A stretch of DNA of 64,000 bases from NCBI GenBank assembly GCA_036011085.1, contig DASCMS010000041.1, positions 1 through 64,000 of the forward strand, given 5' to 3'. This DNA comes from UBA8231 sp036011085 (GTDB lineage Bacteria > Latescibacterota > UBA2968 > UBA8231). Both the position numbers and the translations under genes were made by a program. Below are positions 52,280-64,000 of this stretch, one piece after another. The notes beneath the pieces were generated by a model, which saw only the letters and a program-made list of their open reading frames with translations, ran no database searches and was not told where the DNA came from. The first letter of the stretch is position 1, and every line of letters begins with the position of its first letter.

Positions 52280-52750
52280 TTAGAATCTGTAGTGCGCGAA
52301 GGCTTTGTTGGCTTCGGCCATGCGGTGTACGTCATCGCGGGCGCGAATGGCGCCGCCCTCACCGTTGGCGGCTTGCACCAGTTCGTTGGCCAACCGCTCC
52401 GCCATCGTCCGCTCGGCACGCTCACGGGCGTAGCGGATGATCCACTTGATTGCCCGTGTCGTACGCTCTTCGGGGCGCACTTCAAGGGGGACCTGCAGTG
52501 TCTGGGACCCTACGCGCCTCGACTTGGTGACGACCATGGGCTTGCAGTTCTCGACAGCCTTGAGGAAGATATCGAGCCCCTGCTGGTCGGAACGTTCGGC
52601 CACCATGTCGATTGCCGAATAGAAGATCTGTTCGGAGGTGCTCTTCTTGCCGGACGTCATCATACAGTTGATGAAGCGGGTGGCAAGGACGTTGTGAAAC
52701 TTGGGATCCGGAAGGATCTGACGCTTGACGGCTCGCCTTCTGCGCGACAT
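52280..52750 (-). CDS. rpsG: Ribosomal protein uS7
   Basis: 156 residues. SRRRRAVKRQILPDPKFHNV, ATRFINCMMTSGKKSTSEQI and LANELVQAANGEGGAIRARD are diagnostic. It organises the 30S head and can repress the str operon. ATG 52750. Confidence 0.98.
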   Translation of the reverse strand: MSRRRRAVKRQILPDPKFHNVLATRFINCMMTSGKKSTSEQIFYSAIDMVAERSDQQGLDIFLKAVENCKPMVVTKSRRVGSQTLQVPLEVRPEERTTRAIKWIIRYARERAERTMAERLANELVQAANGEGGAIRARDDVHRMAEANKAFAHYRF

Positions 52751-52768
52751 ACCTCTTGCCTGTCCTGT

Positions 52769-53143
52769 TTACGAGTCCGCGCGGCGGGCGCCGTACTTGG
52801 AGCGGCCCTGCTTGCGTTCGGCGACGCCGCTGGCGTCGAGGACGCCGCGGATGATGTGATAGCGCACTCCGGGCACGTCCTTGACGCGTCCTCCGCGAAC
52901 CAGGACGATCGAATGTTCCTGGAGGTTGTTGCCCTCCCCCGGGATGTAAGCGGTCACCTCCTGACCCGTCGTCAACCGTACCCGGGCCATTTTCCTCAAG
53001 GCCGAATTCGGTTTCTTGGGTGTGGTCGTGTACACCCGCGTGCACACACCACGACGCTGCGGACATCCGCGAAGGGCGGGCGAATCGGTGCGCTTGCTCG
53101 CCTTGCGGCGGCCTTTGCGGACCAGCTGACTGATTGTCGGCAC
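52769..53143 (-). CDS. rpsL: Ribosomal protein uS12
   Basis: 124 residues. PTISQLVRKGRRKASKRTDS, VYTTTPKKPNSALRKMARVR and GGRVKDVPGVRYHIIRGVLD. Lysines at the positions equivalent to Lys43 and Lys88 of E. coli are kept, so no streptomycin-resistance change. The start is GTG 53143, with GAGG upstream. First gene of the str block, 227 bases after rpoC. Confidence 0.97.
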   Translation of the reverse strand: MPTISQLVRKGRRKASKRTDSPALRGCPQRRGVCTRVYTTTPKKPNSALRKMARVRLTTGQEVTAYIPGEGNNLQEHSIVLVRGGRVKDVPGVRYHIIRGVLDASGVAERKQGRSKYGARRADS

Positions 53144-53370
53144 TTGCGTGCAGCCTCGTCGGTTCAGGTTCGACAACTCAAGGGCCTTTACGACCCTCCA
53201 AACACAAGCGGTTACGACCGGGATCTGGCCCGGCTGCAACCGCCCGTAACGCCAAATACGATAAACTCAAAAGCTAAGGACAAACCCTTCAATCGTCAAC
53301 AGTTGAAACAGGTTGACGAAGGGGTCACGGAAGGGGCGTGGGATCTTTCTTCCCCCCTCCGCCAGACCCC
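53144..53370 (-). promoter_or_regulatory. rpoC-rpsL spacer with candidate promoter and inverted repeat
   Basis: A 227-base non-coding stretch. CGTCAAC (53294-53300) and GTTGACG (53312-53318) form a 7-bp inverted repeat with an 11-base spacer; its inner side contains a minus-strand TTGACG that could be a -35 box, but the -10 at 17 bases (TAGCTT, 53276-53271) is weak. The downstream part is AT-rich. No rho-independent terminator for rpoC was found, so rpoBC transcripts may run on into the str genes. Confidence 0.35.
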
Positions 53371-56300
53371 CTACTCCCCGACCACCGCCTCCGCGGCACC
53401 TTCGAACTCGGGCAGACTGTCGCCATTGCCGGCAACAGAATCCGCCTCGGGCTGCAGGTCGGCGTAACTGATGCTGCGGTAGTGCGCTGAGCCCGTGCCC
53501 GCAGGAATGAGGCGGCCGATGATGACGTTTTCCTTCAACCCGCGCAGGTGGTCAATCTTGCCCTGTACGGCAGCCTCGGTGAGCACCCTCGTCGTCTCCT
53601 GGAAGGAGGCGGCAGAGATGAAGCTGTCGGTGCGCAGAGAGGCCCGCGTGATGCCGAGCAGGATCGGCTGACAGGTGGAAGGATCGCCCCCTTCACCGAT
53701 GACCTTCTCGTTCTCGCGGCTGAAGCGAATCTTGTCGACTTCCTCGCCTTCGAGGAAGTTGGTATCGCCGGGATCGAGGACCTTCACCTTCTGCAACATC
53801 TGCCGCACGATGGCCTCGATGTGTTTGTCGTTGATTTCCACGGCCTGCAGTCGGTAGACGTCCTGGATTTCGTTTACCAGATACTCCTGGACCTTGTGAA
53901 CGCCCTGAACCGCGAGAATATCGTGGGGGTTCACCGCGCCCTCCGACAGCCGCTCGCCGGCCACGACGTGATCTCCTTCGTGGACTCGCAGGTGCTTGCC
54001 GTAAGGCACCAGATACTTGCATTCCTCACCATCCGGAGAGGTCACCAGCACCTCGCGGTTGCCGCGCACCAGGCCACCGAAGTCCACCGAGCCGTCGATC
54101 TCGGAGATGACGGCAGGCTCCTTCGGGCGCCGGGCCTCGAACAACTCGGCCACGCGGGGTAGACCGCCGGTGATGTCGCGTGTCTTGGTCCGCTCCCGGG
54201 GGATCTTGACCAATCCCGAACCCGGGTACACCTGGTCCCCGTCAGACACGAGCAGCCGGGCGCCTACCGGGATGATGTAGGTGCGCGTCCCCTCGGTACC
54301 GACCACCTCGATCGTCGGGCTGAGGCTGCGATCACGCTGTTCGACGACGACGCGGGCGCTCATTCCCGTGGTCTCGTCAAACTCCTCGCGGATCGTCACG
54401 TCATCCTGCAGATCGGTGAACTTGATCGTGCCGGCGCGGTCGGTGATGATCGAGTTGCTGTACGGGTCCCACTCATACACTACCTGGGATGCATCGACGT
54501 CGTCGCCGTCCTCGACTTTCAGGACCGAGCCATAGGGAACGTTGATGCGGTGGCGGACGCGGTTCTGCTCGTCCTTCAGTTCGATCTCGCCGTTGCGACC
54601 GGTGACGACCCGGCCGAGGTCGGGATGCTCAACTGTGGCGATGTTGACCAGAAATACCGTGCCGGGACGGCGCGCCGTGATCTGTGACTGCTCCGCGATG
54701 CGGCTGGCTGTACCGCCGATATGGAATGTACGGAGTGTCAGCTGTGTGCCCGGCTCGCCGATGGACTGGGCGGCGATGACACCAACAGCCTCGCCGATGT
54801 TGACAATTCGTCCCGAGGCAAGATTGCGCCCATAGCACTTGGCGCAGACGCCACGATCGGACTCGCAGGACAACACCGAGCGGATGCGCACCTGCTCAAA
54901 GCCGGCCTGGGCGATGCGGTTGGCATCGTCCTCTTCGAGCAAGGCGTCAGCGGCCACGACGACGTTGCCATCCTGGTCGACGGCGTCCTCGAGCAGAACC
55001 CGGCCGACGATACGGTCAGCCAGAGGCTCGACGATCTCCTCGCCGTCCTTCAGGGCGCCGATCCAGATACCCTGGCGGGTGCCACAGTCGATATCGCTGA
55101 TGACGACGTCCTGTGCCACATCGACCATTCGGCGGGTCAGATACCCCGCTTCCGCCGTCTTCAGCGCCGTGTCGGCCAGCCCCTTGCGGGCCCCGTGTGT
55201 CGAGATGAAGTACTCCAGCACCGACAACCCCTCTTTGAAGGAGGCGATGATCGGTGTCTCGATGATCTCGCCGACGGCGCCGGTAAGTTTCTTCTGTGGC
55301 TTGTTCATCAACCCGCGCATGCCGCCGAGCTGCTTGACCTGATCCTCCGAGCCTCGAGCACCGGAATCCTTCATGACGAAGACGGAGTTGAAGCCCTCGT
55401 CAGCCTCTTCCAACGCCCTCTGTACGGCGCGGGACACCGACGATGTGGCATGGGTCCAGATATCGATGATCTTGTTGTAGCGCTCCCCGTCGGTGATGAT
55501 GCCGTTGGCATACTGGTCACGGACCTTCTTCACCTCCTCCTGCGCCTCGTCGATGATCTCGTCCTTCTGCTTCGGTATGACAACGTCGTCGACGGCCACT
55601 GTGGTCCCGGAGAGGGTGGCCCAGTAGTACCCAGTACGCTTCAACTGATCCACTGCCTCCGCCGTCTGCCGGTTGCCATGGCGGCGATGTACATCACCGG
55701 AGATCCGCTTGATGGCACCCTTGTCGATATTCTGATTGATGAAGGGCATGTCTTCGGGAAGCGCTTCGTTGAAGATGATGCGTCCAGCTGTGGTGTCGAT
55801 CAGTTCGCCATCGATACGCACCTTGATCGGCTGGTGCAGGGTAACGAGACCCGACTCGTAGGCCGACCGCGCCTCGACACGATTGGCAAATCGCCGCTCG
55901 GTCTTGTCGGCATCGGAGAACCTGACCTTGGTGAGGAAATAGGCACCCAGAACGATGTCCTTCGGGTCCATCATGATCACCGGCTCGCCATCTGCAGGCT
56001 TGAGCAGGTTCTGCGACGACAGCATCAACAGCCGTGCCTCGATCTGGGCCTCGAAGGACAGCGGCACATGCACCGCCATCTGGTCGCCGTCGAAGTCGGC
56101 ATTGAAGGCGGCACAGACGAGGGGATGCAACTGGATCGCCTTGCCCTCGACCAGGATCGGCTGGAAGGCCTGGATGCCGAGGCGATGCAGGGTCGGCGCG
56201 CGGTTCAGCATGACACAGTGGTCCTGGATGATCTCTTCCAGAATGTCCCAGACCTCGGGGCGTTCGCGCTCGACAAGCTTCTTGGCGCTCTTGACGGTCT

Positions 56301-57459
56301 GCACCAGGCCCTTCTCTTCCAGCTTGCGGATGACGAAGGGCTTGAACAGTTCGAGAGCCATGCTCTTGGGCAGGCCGCACTGATGCAGTCGCAGGTCCGG
56401 GCCGACGACGATGACGGAACGACCTGAGTAATCGACACGCTTACCGAGCAGGTTCTGGCGAAACCTGCCCTGCTTGCCCTTGAGCAGATCGGACAGAGAC
56501 TTCAGCGACCTGTTGCCGTCACCGCGGACAGCACGTGAACGGCGGCCGTTGTCGAACAGGGCATCGACGGCTTCCTGCAGCATGCGCTTCTCGTTGCGCA
56601 GAATGACCTCGGGTGCCTTGATGCTGATCAGCTTCTTCAGGCGATTGTTGCGATTGATCACCCGCCGGTAGAGATCGTTGAGGTCGGACGTGGCGAAGCG
56701 ACCGCCCTCGAGGGGCACAAGGGGCCGCAGGTCGGGCGGAATCACCGGGATGACTTCGAGGATCATCCAGTTCGGCCGATTCTCCGACTGCCGGAAAGCC
56801 TCGACCACCTTCAGACGCTTGAGGGCCTCCTGCTTGCGCTGGATCGAGGTTTCCATCCGGACGCGGGCGCGCAGTTCGGCGCTCAGCTCCTCGATATCGA
56901 TCTCCGCGAGCAGGTCGCGCACGGCGGGGGCACCCATGCCGACGACGGGATTCTGGTCCTGCTCACGCAGTTCCATCATCTCCTCCTCGGTGAGGAGGCT
57001 CCCCTTCTCTACCTCGGAGTTCCCCGAATCCATGACCACATACGACTCGTAGTAGAGGACCCGCTCGAGGTTCCGCATCGAGATATCAAGCAGAGCCCCG
57101 ATGCGGGACGGCAGAGATTTGAAGTACCAGATATGCGACACGGGCACAGCCAGTTCGATATGACCGAGGCGCTCGCGACGAACCTTCGCCTGCGTCACCT
57201 CGACGCCACAACGATCGCAGACGACGCCGCGATACCGAATCCCCTTGTATTTGCCGCAGTGACAGTTCCAGTCCTTGACCGGTCCGAAGGTGCGCTCGCA
57301 GAACAGGCCGTCGCGTTCGGGCTTGAAGGAACGGTAGTTGATGGTCTCAGGCTTGGTTACCTCACCGTGTGACCATGAACGAATCGTGTCTGGCGAGGCC
57401 AGTTGGATCCGGATCGAGTCGAAATCGGTGGGCTTCCTGGTGATTTGCGTCTTCAGCAC
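53371..57459 (-). CDS. rpoC: RNA polymerase beta prime subunit
   Basis: 1362 residues. First zinc site Cys66, Cys68, Cys81, Cys84 (NCHCGKYKGIRYRGVVCDRC); the catalytic loop NADFDGDQMAVHVPLSFEAQ with three Asp that bind magnesium; bridge helix and trigger loop region; second zinc site CESDRGVCAKCYGRNLA. Start is GTG 57459, 70 bases after rpoB. No split or insertion noticed. Confidence 0.98.
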   Translation of the reverse strand: MLKTQITRKPTDFDSIRIQLASPDTIRSWSHGEVTKPETINYRSFKPERDGLFCERTFGPVKDWNCHCGKYKGIRYRGVVCDRCGVEVTQAKVRRERLGHIELAVPVSHIWYFKSLPSRIGALLDISMRNLERVLYYESYVVMDSGNSEVEKGSLLTEEEMMELREQDQNPVVGMGAPAVRDLLAEIDIEELSAELRARVRMETSIQRKQEALKRLKVVEAFRQSENRPNWMILEVIPVIPPDLRPLVPLEGGRFATSDLNDLYRRVINRNNRLKKLISIKAPEVILRNEKRMLQEAVDALFDNGRRSRAVRGDGNRSLKSLSDLLKGKQGRFRQNLLGKRVDYSGRSVIVVGPDLRLHQCGLPKSMALELFKPFVIRKLEEKGLVQTVKSAKKLVERERPEVWDILEEIIQDHCVMLNRAPTLHRLGIQAFQPILVEGKAIQLHPLVCAAFNADFDGDQMAVHVPLSFEAQIEARLLMLSSQNLLKPADGEPVIMMDPKDIVLGAYFLTKVRFSDADKTERRFANRVEARSAYESGLVTLHQPIKVRIDGELIDTTAGRIIFNEALPEDMPFINQNIDKGAIKRISGDVHRRHGNRQTAEAVDQLKRTGYYWATLSGTTVAVDDVVIPKQKDEIIDEAQEEVKKVRDQYANGIITDGERYNKIIDIWTHATSSVSRAVQRALEEADEGFNSVFVMKDSGARGSEDQVKQLGGMRGLMNKPQKKLTGAVGEIIETPIIASFKEGLSVLEYFISTHGARKGLADTALKTAEAGYLTRRMVDVAQDVVISDIDCGTRQGIWIGALKDGEEIVEPLADRIVGRVLLEDAVDQDGNVVVAADALLEEDDANRIAQAGFEQVRIRSVLSCESDRGVCAKCYGRNLASGRIVNIGEAVGVIAAQSIGEPGTQLTLRTFHIGGTASRIAEQSQITARRPGTVFLVNIATVEHPDLGRVVTGRNGEIELKDEQNRVRHRINVPYGSVLKVEDGDDVDASQVVYEWDPYSNSIITDRAGTIKFTDLQDDVTIREEFDETTGMSARVVVEQRDRSLSPTIEVVGTEGTRTYIIPVGARLLVSDGDQVYPGSGLVKIPRERTKTRDITGGLPRVAELFEARRPKEPAVISEIDGSVDFGGLVRGNREVLVTSPDGEECKYLVPYGKHLRVHEGDHVVAGERLSEGAVNPHDILAVQGVHKVQEYLVNEIQDVYRLQAVEINDKHIEAIVRQMLQKVKVLDPGDTNFLEGEEVDKIRFSRENEKVIGEGGDPSTCQPILLGITRASLRTDSFISAASFQETTRVLTEAAVQGKIDHLRGLKENVIIGRLIPAGTGSAHYRSISYADLQPEADSVAGNGDSLPEFEGAAEAVVGE

Positions 57460-57529
57460 TTGAGTACCCCTTGTTGGTCGATAGTCCGTTTGTCTCTTGT
57501 GGGTCGAAAACTGCGCGCGCTTGCGCGAC

Positions 57530-61357
<3,828 letters not shown>

Positions 61358-61537
61358 GGTCTGCGCTCCTTCTTGTTGCTAGTGCGGAGAGGTCGGTCCC
61401 GAAGGATTGCGACTCAGGCCGAGATAAGGTGAAAGCTCACGGAGAGACCGACGCCGGATGTGCGCCGGTTCCCATGAGCTTTCGGTATCAAGCAGGGTGG
61501 TGGATGGAGATAGGATCGTTAAGATTCGAAGAGCCGA
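61358..61537 (-). promoter_or_regulatory. rplL-rpoB spacer with long hairpin
   Basis: GAAAGCTCA (61431-61439) pairs perfectly with TGAGCTTTC (61475-61483); the 35-base interior contains further GC-rich pairing (CGCCGG with CCGGCG-type segments near 61452-61469). In E. coli the same spacer carries an attenuator and an RNase III site that lower rpoBC expression relative to rplJL. No T-run follows, so processing is more likely than termination. Confidence 0.55.
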
Positions 61538-61951
61538 TTACTTGATTTCGACCGTGGCTCCCGCCTCTTGCAGTTTGGCCTGAATCTCCTCAGCCTCCGC
61601 CTTGGCGACGGCTTCCTTGACGGCCTTCGGTGCCTCATCCACCAGGGCCTTGGCTTCCTTGAGGCCGAGGCTGGTGATCTCGCGTACCACCTTGATCACC
61701 TGAATCTTCTTGTCTCCGGGGCCGGTGAGGACCACGTCGAACTCGGTCTGCTCAGCGGCCGCCTCGCCGGCGTCGCCACCGGCAGCCGCGGCGCCAGCCA
61801 TCATCACCGGAGCTGCAGCGGAGACGCCGAACTTGTCTTCCATAGCCTTGACCAGTTCGGCAAGTTCCATAACCGTAAGGCCGCCGATGGTCTCGATGAT
61901 CTCACCCAACTTGGGGCTGACTTCGACTGTCGTTTCTTCCTGCTCACTCAT
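61538..61951 (-). CDS. rplL: Ribosomal protein bL12 (L7/L12)
   Basis: 137 residues. N-terminal dimerisation domain (LTVMELAELVKAMEDKFGVS), alanine-rich hinge, and C-terminal factor-binding domain with KKIQVIKVVREITSLGLKEA and KALVDEAPKAVKE. Slightly longer than average because of the N-terminus. ATG 61951. Confidence 0.98.
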   Translation of the reverse strand: MSEQEETTVEVSPKLGEIIETIGGLTVMELAELVKAMEDKFGVSAAAPVMMAGAAAAGGDAGEAAAEQTEFDVVLTGPGDKKIQVIKVVREITSLGLKEAKALVDEAPKAVKEAVAKAEAEEIQAKLQEAGATVEIK

Positions 61952-62030
61952 CGCTCGTCCTCATCCTTCCGTAGTGTGAATCTTGTTCCGTTGTTTCGAT
62001 TCTGTGATCGGAGGCTGATGCCTCCACGCT

Positions 62031-62564
62031 CTAGGCGGCGCCTTCTGCCTCCGCCTTCTGATCCTTGATAGCTGACAATGCTCCCACGACGCCGCGCAAC
62101 AGACCAGAGAGCACTGCTGCCAAGCCCTGGAGTGGTGCCTGCGCCGAGCCGACGACTTTGCCGAGCAGTTCGTCGCGAGAGGGTAGTTTTGCCAACTGCC
62201 CCACGGCTTCAGGGGTCAGCACCTGGCCGTCAACATAGCCGCTCTTGATGACCAACTTGCCGCCACCGTCGATGAACTTCTGCAGGATCTTGGCCGGGGC
62301 CACGGGGTCATCCTGAACGAAGGCCATCGCCGTGGGGCCTTCGAGGTACGATCCCAGAGAATCGAGCCCCGCATCGGTGGCAGCTAGTTTGGCGAGACGA
62401 TTCTTAACCACCAGGTATTCGACACCCGCCTGGCGCAGAGACCGGCGGAGCTCCGTCACGGCAGCGACGTCGATACCGCTGAAGTCGGCCAGGTAGATGG
62501 CGTCAGCCTGAGACATCTTCTGCGACAGGTCGCTGACGGTCGCGTTTTTCTCAGCAGTCGGCAT
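62031..62564 (-). CDS. rplJ: Ribosomal protein uL10
   Basis: 177 residues. Stalk base protein that holds L12 dimers. KNATVSDLSQKMSQADAIYL, VTELRRSLRQAGVEYLVVKN and GPTAMAFVQDDPVAPAKILQ are typical. ATG 62564. The 42-base spacer after rplA is short for an L10 leader, so the autoregulatory element known in other bacteria is not obvious here. Confidence 0.97.
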   Translation of the reverse strand: MPTAEKNATVSDLSQKMSQADAIYLADFSGIDVAAVTELRRSLRQAGVEYLVVKNRLAKLAATDAGLDSLGSYLEGPTAMAFVQDDPVAPAKILQKFIDGGGKLVIKSGYVDGQVLTPEAVGQLAKLPSRDELLGKVVGSAQAPLQGLAAVLSGLLRGVVGALSAIKDQKAEAEGAA

Positions 62565-62606
62565 GGATTCGGTTCTTATGTAATGAAGGTGGACTGGAGT
62601 GTCGGA

Positions 62607-63308
<702 letters not shown>

Positions 63309-63318
63309 ACCGGTCTCT

Positions 63319-63747
63319 CTACTCCTGCTCGACGACGAGCCCCATACTGCGGGCGGTTCCGGCGATCATCAGAGCCGCCGCGTCGATATCGTTGGCGTTG
63401 AGGTCCACCATTTTGGATTCCGCGATCTCACGCAGTTGTGCCTGCGTTACAGTACCGACCTTGTCGCGATTCGGCACACCGGAGCCCTTCTCGATCCCGG
63501 CAGCCCGCTTGAGCAGCACGGAGGCGGGAGGCGTCTTGGTGATGAAGGTGAAACTGCGATCTGCATAAACGGTGATAACAACCGGGATGATGAGTCCCTG
63601 CTTGTCCTGTGTCTGCGCGTTGAAGGCCTTGCAGAACTCCATGATGTTGACGCCGTGCTGGCCCAGCGCCGGCCCCACCGGGGGCGTCGGACTGGCCGAG
63701 CCAGCCGGGATCTGCAGTTTGATCTGGGCAAGTTCCTTCTTCGCCAT
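63319..63747 (-). CDS. rplK: Ribosomal protein uL11
   Basis: 142 residues. IKLQIPAGSASPTPPVGPAL, GQHGVNIMEFCKAFNAQTQD and MIAGTARSMGLVVE are diagnostic; part of the GTPase centre and the thiostrepton site. ATG 63747, 34 bases after nusG. Confidence 0.98.
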   Translation of the reverse strand: MAKKELAQIKLQIPAGSASPTPPVGPALGQHGVNIMEFCKAFNAQTQDKQGLIIPVVITVYADRSFTFITKTPPASVLLKRAAGIEKGSGVPNRDKVGTVTQAQLREIAESKMVDLNANDIDAAALMIAGTARSMGLVVEQE

Positions 63748-63781
63748 TCTTTCGCTCTTTCAGACTCTTGTTCTCGTGATG

Positions 63782-64000
63782 TCAGCCGGTGGCAACGCTG
63801 TCGTCGACGGTCTCTACCTGGAGTACGTCGAGTTCGACAGGTGTGCCGCGACCAAAAATGCTCACCATGATCTTGAGGCGCCGCTTCTCTGGGATCACTT
63901 CCTGCACGGTACCGATAAAATCCTTGAAGGCGCCATCGTTGACCTTGACCTGGTCCCCCTCAGAGTACGGGATCTCTTCGACCTCCTGGGACTTGCGTCG
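63782..64000 (-). CDS. nusG: Transcription factor NusG, C-terminal part (5' end outside window)
   Basis: 72 residues visible, frame open to the window end, stop TGA at 63784-63782. The KOW domain is clear: YSEGDQVKVNDGAFKDFIGT, VQEVIPEKRRLKIMVSIFGR and GTPVELDVLQVE. It couples RNA polymerase to the ribosome or Rho. Position directly before rplK is conserved; secE should lie outside the window. Confidence 0.95.
   Translation of the reverse strand, partial: RRKSQEVEEIPYSEGDQVKVNDGAFKDFIGTVQEVIPEKRRLKIMVSIFGRGTPVELDVLQVETVDDSVATG

Noticed and set aside
54721..56427. 568-codon plus-strand open frame opposite rpoC
   Set aside because: Shadow of rpoC caused by high GC content.

Overview
This 64 kb window is chromosomal DNA from a GC-rich, didermic-looking bacterium. 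An outer envelope is inferred from lipoprotein and periplasmic-type proteins, a tRNA-independent core of zinc-binding ribosomal proteins is present, and the Bat and Gld-like modules are typical of the wider FCB group. I lean towards an FCB-type or candidate-phylum lineage such as Latescibacterota or a relative. That placement is inference from gene content; no 16S gene is present. No stretch longer than about 300 bases lacks a gene, and I recognised no tRNA, rRNA or CRISPR array.

Bases 1-620 are the right part of an IS21-family element: the 3' part of istB and terminal repeats. It abuts the stop codon of a secreted S1/P1-type zinc nuclease. Next come a 1-Cys peroxiredoxin with a strong terminator, then a two-gene unit of a tiny Fis-like HTH protein plus ssb behind a strong promoter overlapped by palindromes. 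A recG-MFS-class V aminotransferase unit follows, diverging from a PilZ protein and a four-helix membrane protein.

Bases 9113-28218 are read leftward in one tightly packed run. In order of transcription they encode an FmdB zinc ribbon, a TPR lipoprotein, MoxR, a DUF58 protein, an ABC exporter with an unusually long GldG-like subunit made of two tandem units, a DUF4340 protein, a BatD-like protein with one membrane helix, BatA, BatB, BatC, BatD and BatE. After a 160-base foldback element come a MurG fused to a HEAT-repeat domain and MraY. Stop-start overlaps (ATGA or GTGA) link most of the Bat and Gld genes, suggesting that a MoxR-chaperoned envelope complex and an ABC exporter are made together.

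Bases 28330-35560 hold an LpoA-like anchored protein (TPR plus periplasmic-binding domain), a divergent ClpX-like unfoldase without a zinc domain, a sigma-54 activator with a degenerate receiver, a short PilZ-like protein, and an RlmD/RumA-type RNA methyltransferase.

Bases 35663-64000 form one long leftward run of transcription and translation genes. In order of transcription: nusG (partial), rplK, rplA, rplJ, rplL, rpoB, rpoC, rpsL, rpsG, fusA, tuf, the S10-spc-alpha ribosomal genes, rpoA and rplQ. Two features are unusual: rplC (L3) is absent from its normal place between rpsJ and rplD, and adk, map and infA are absent between secY and rpmJ. A nearly perfect 20-bp hairpin covers the end of rpsM. 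RpoB carries Gln at the position equivalent to Asp516 of E. coli.
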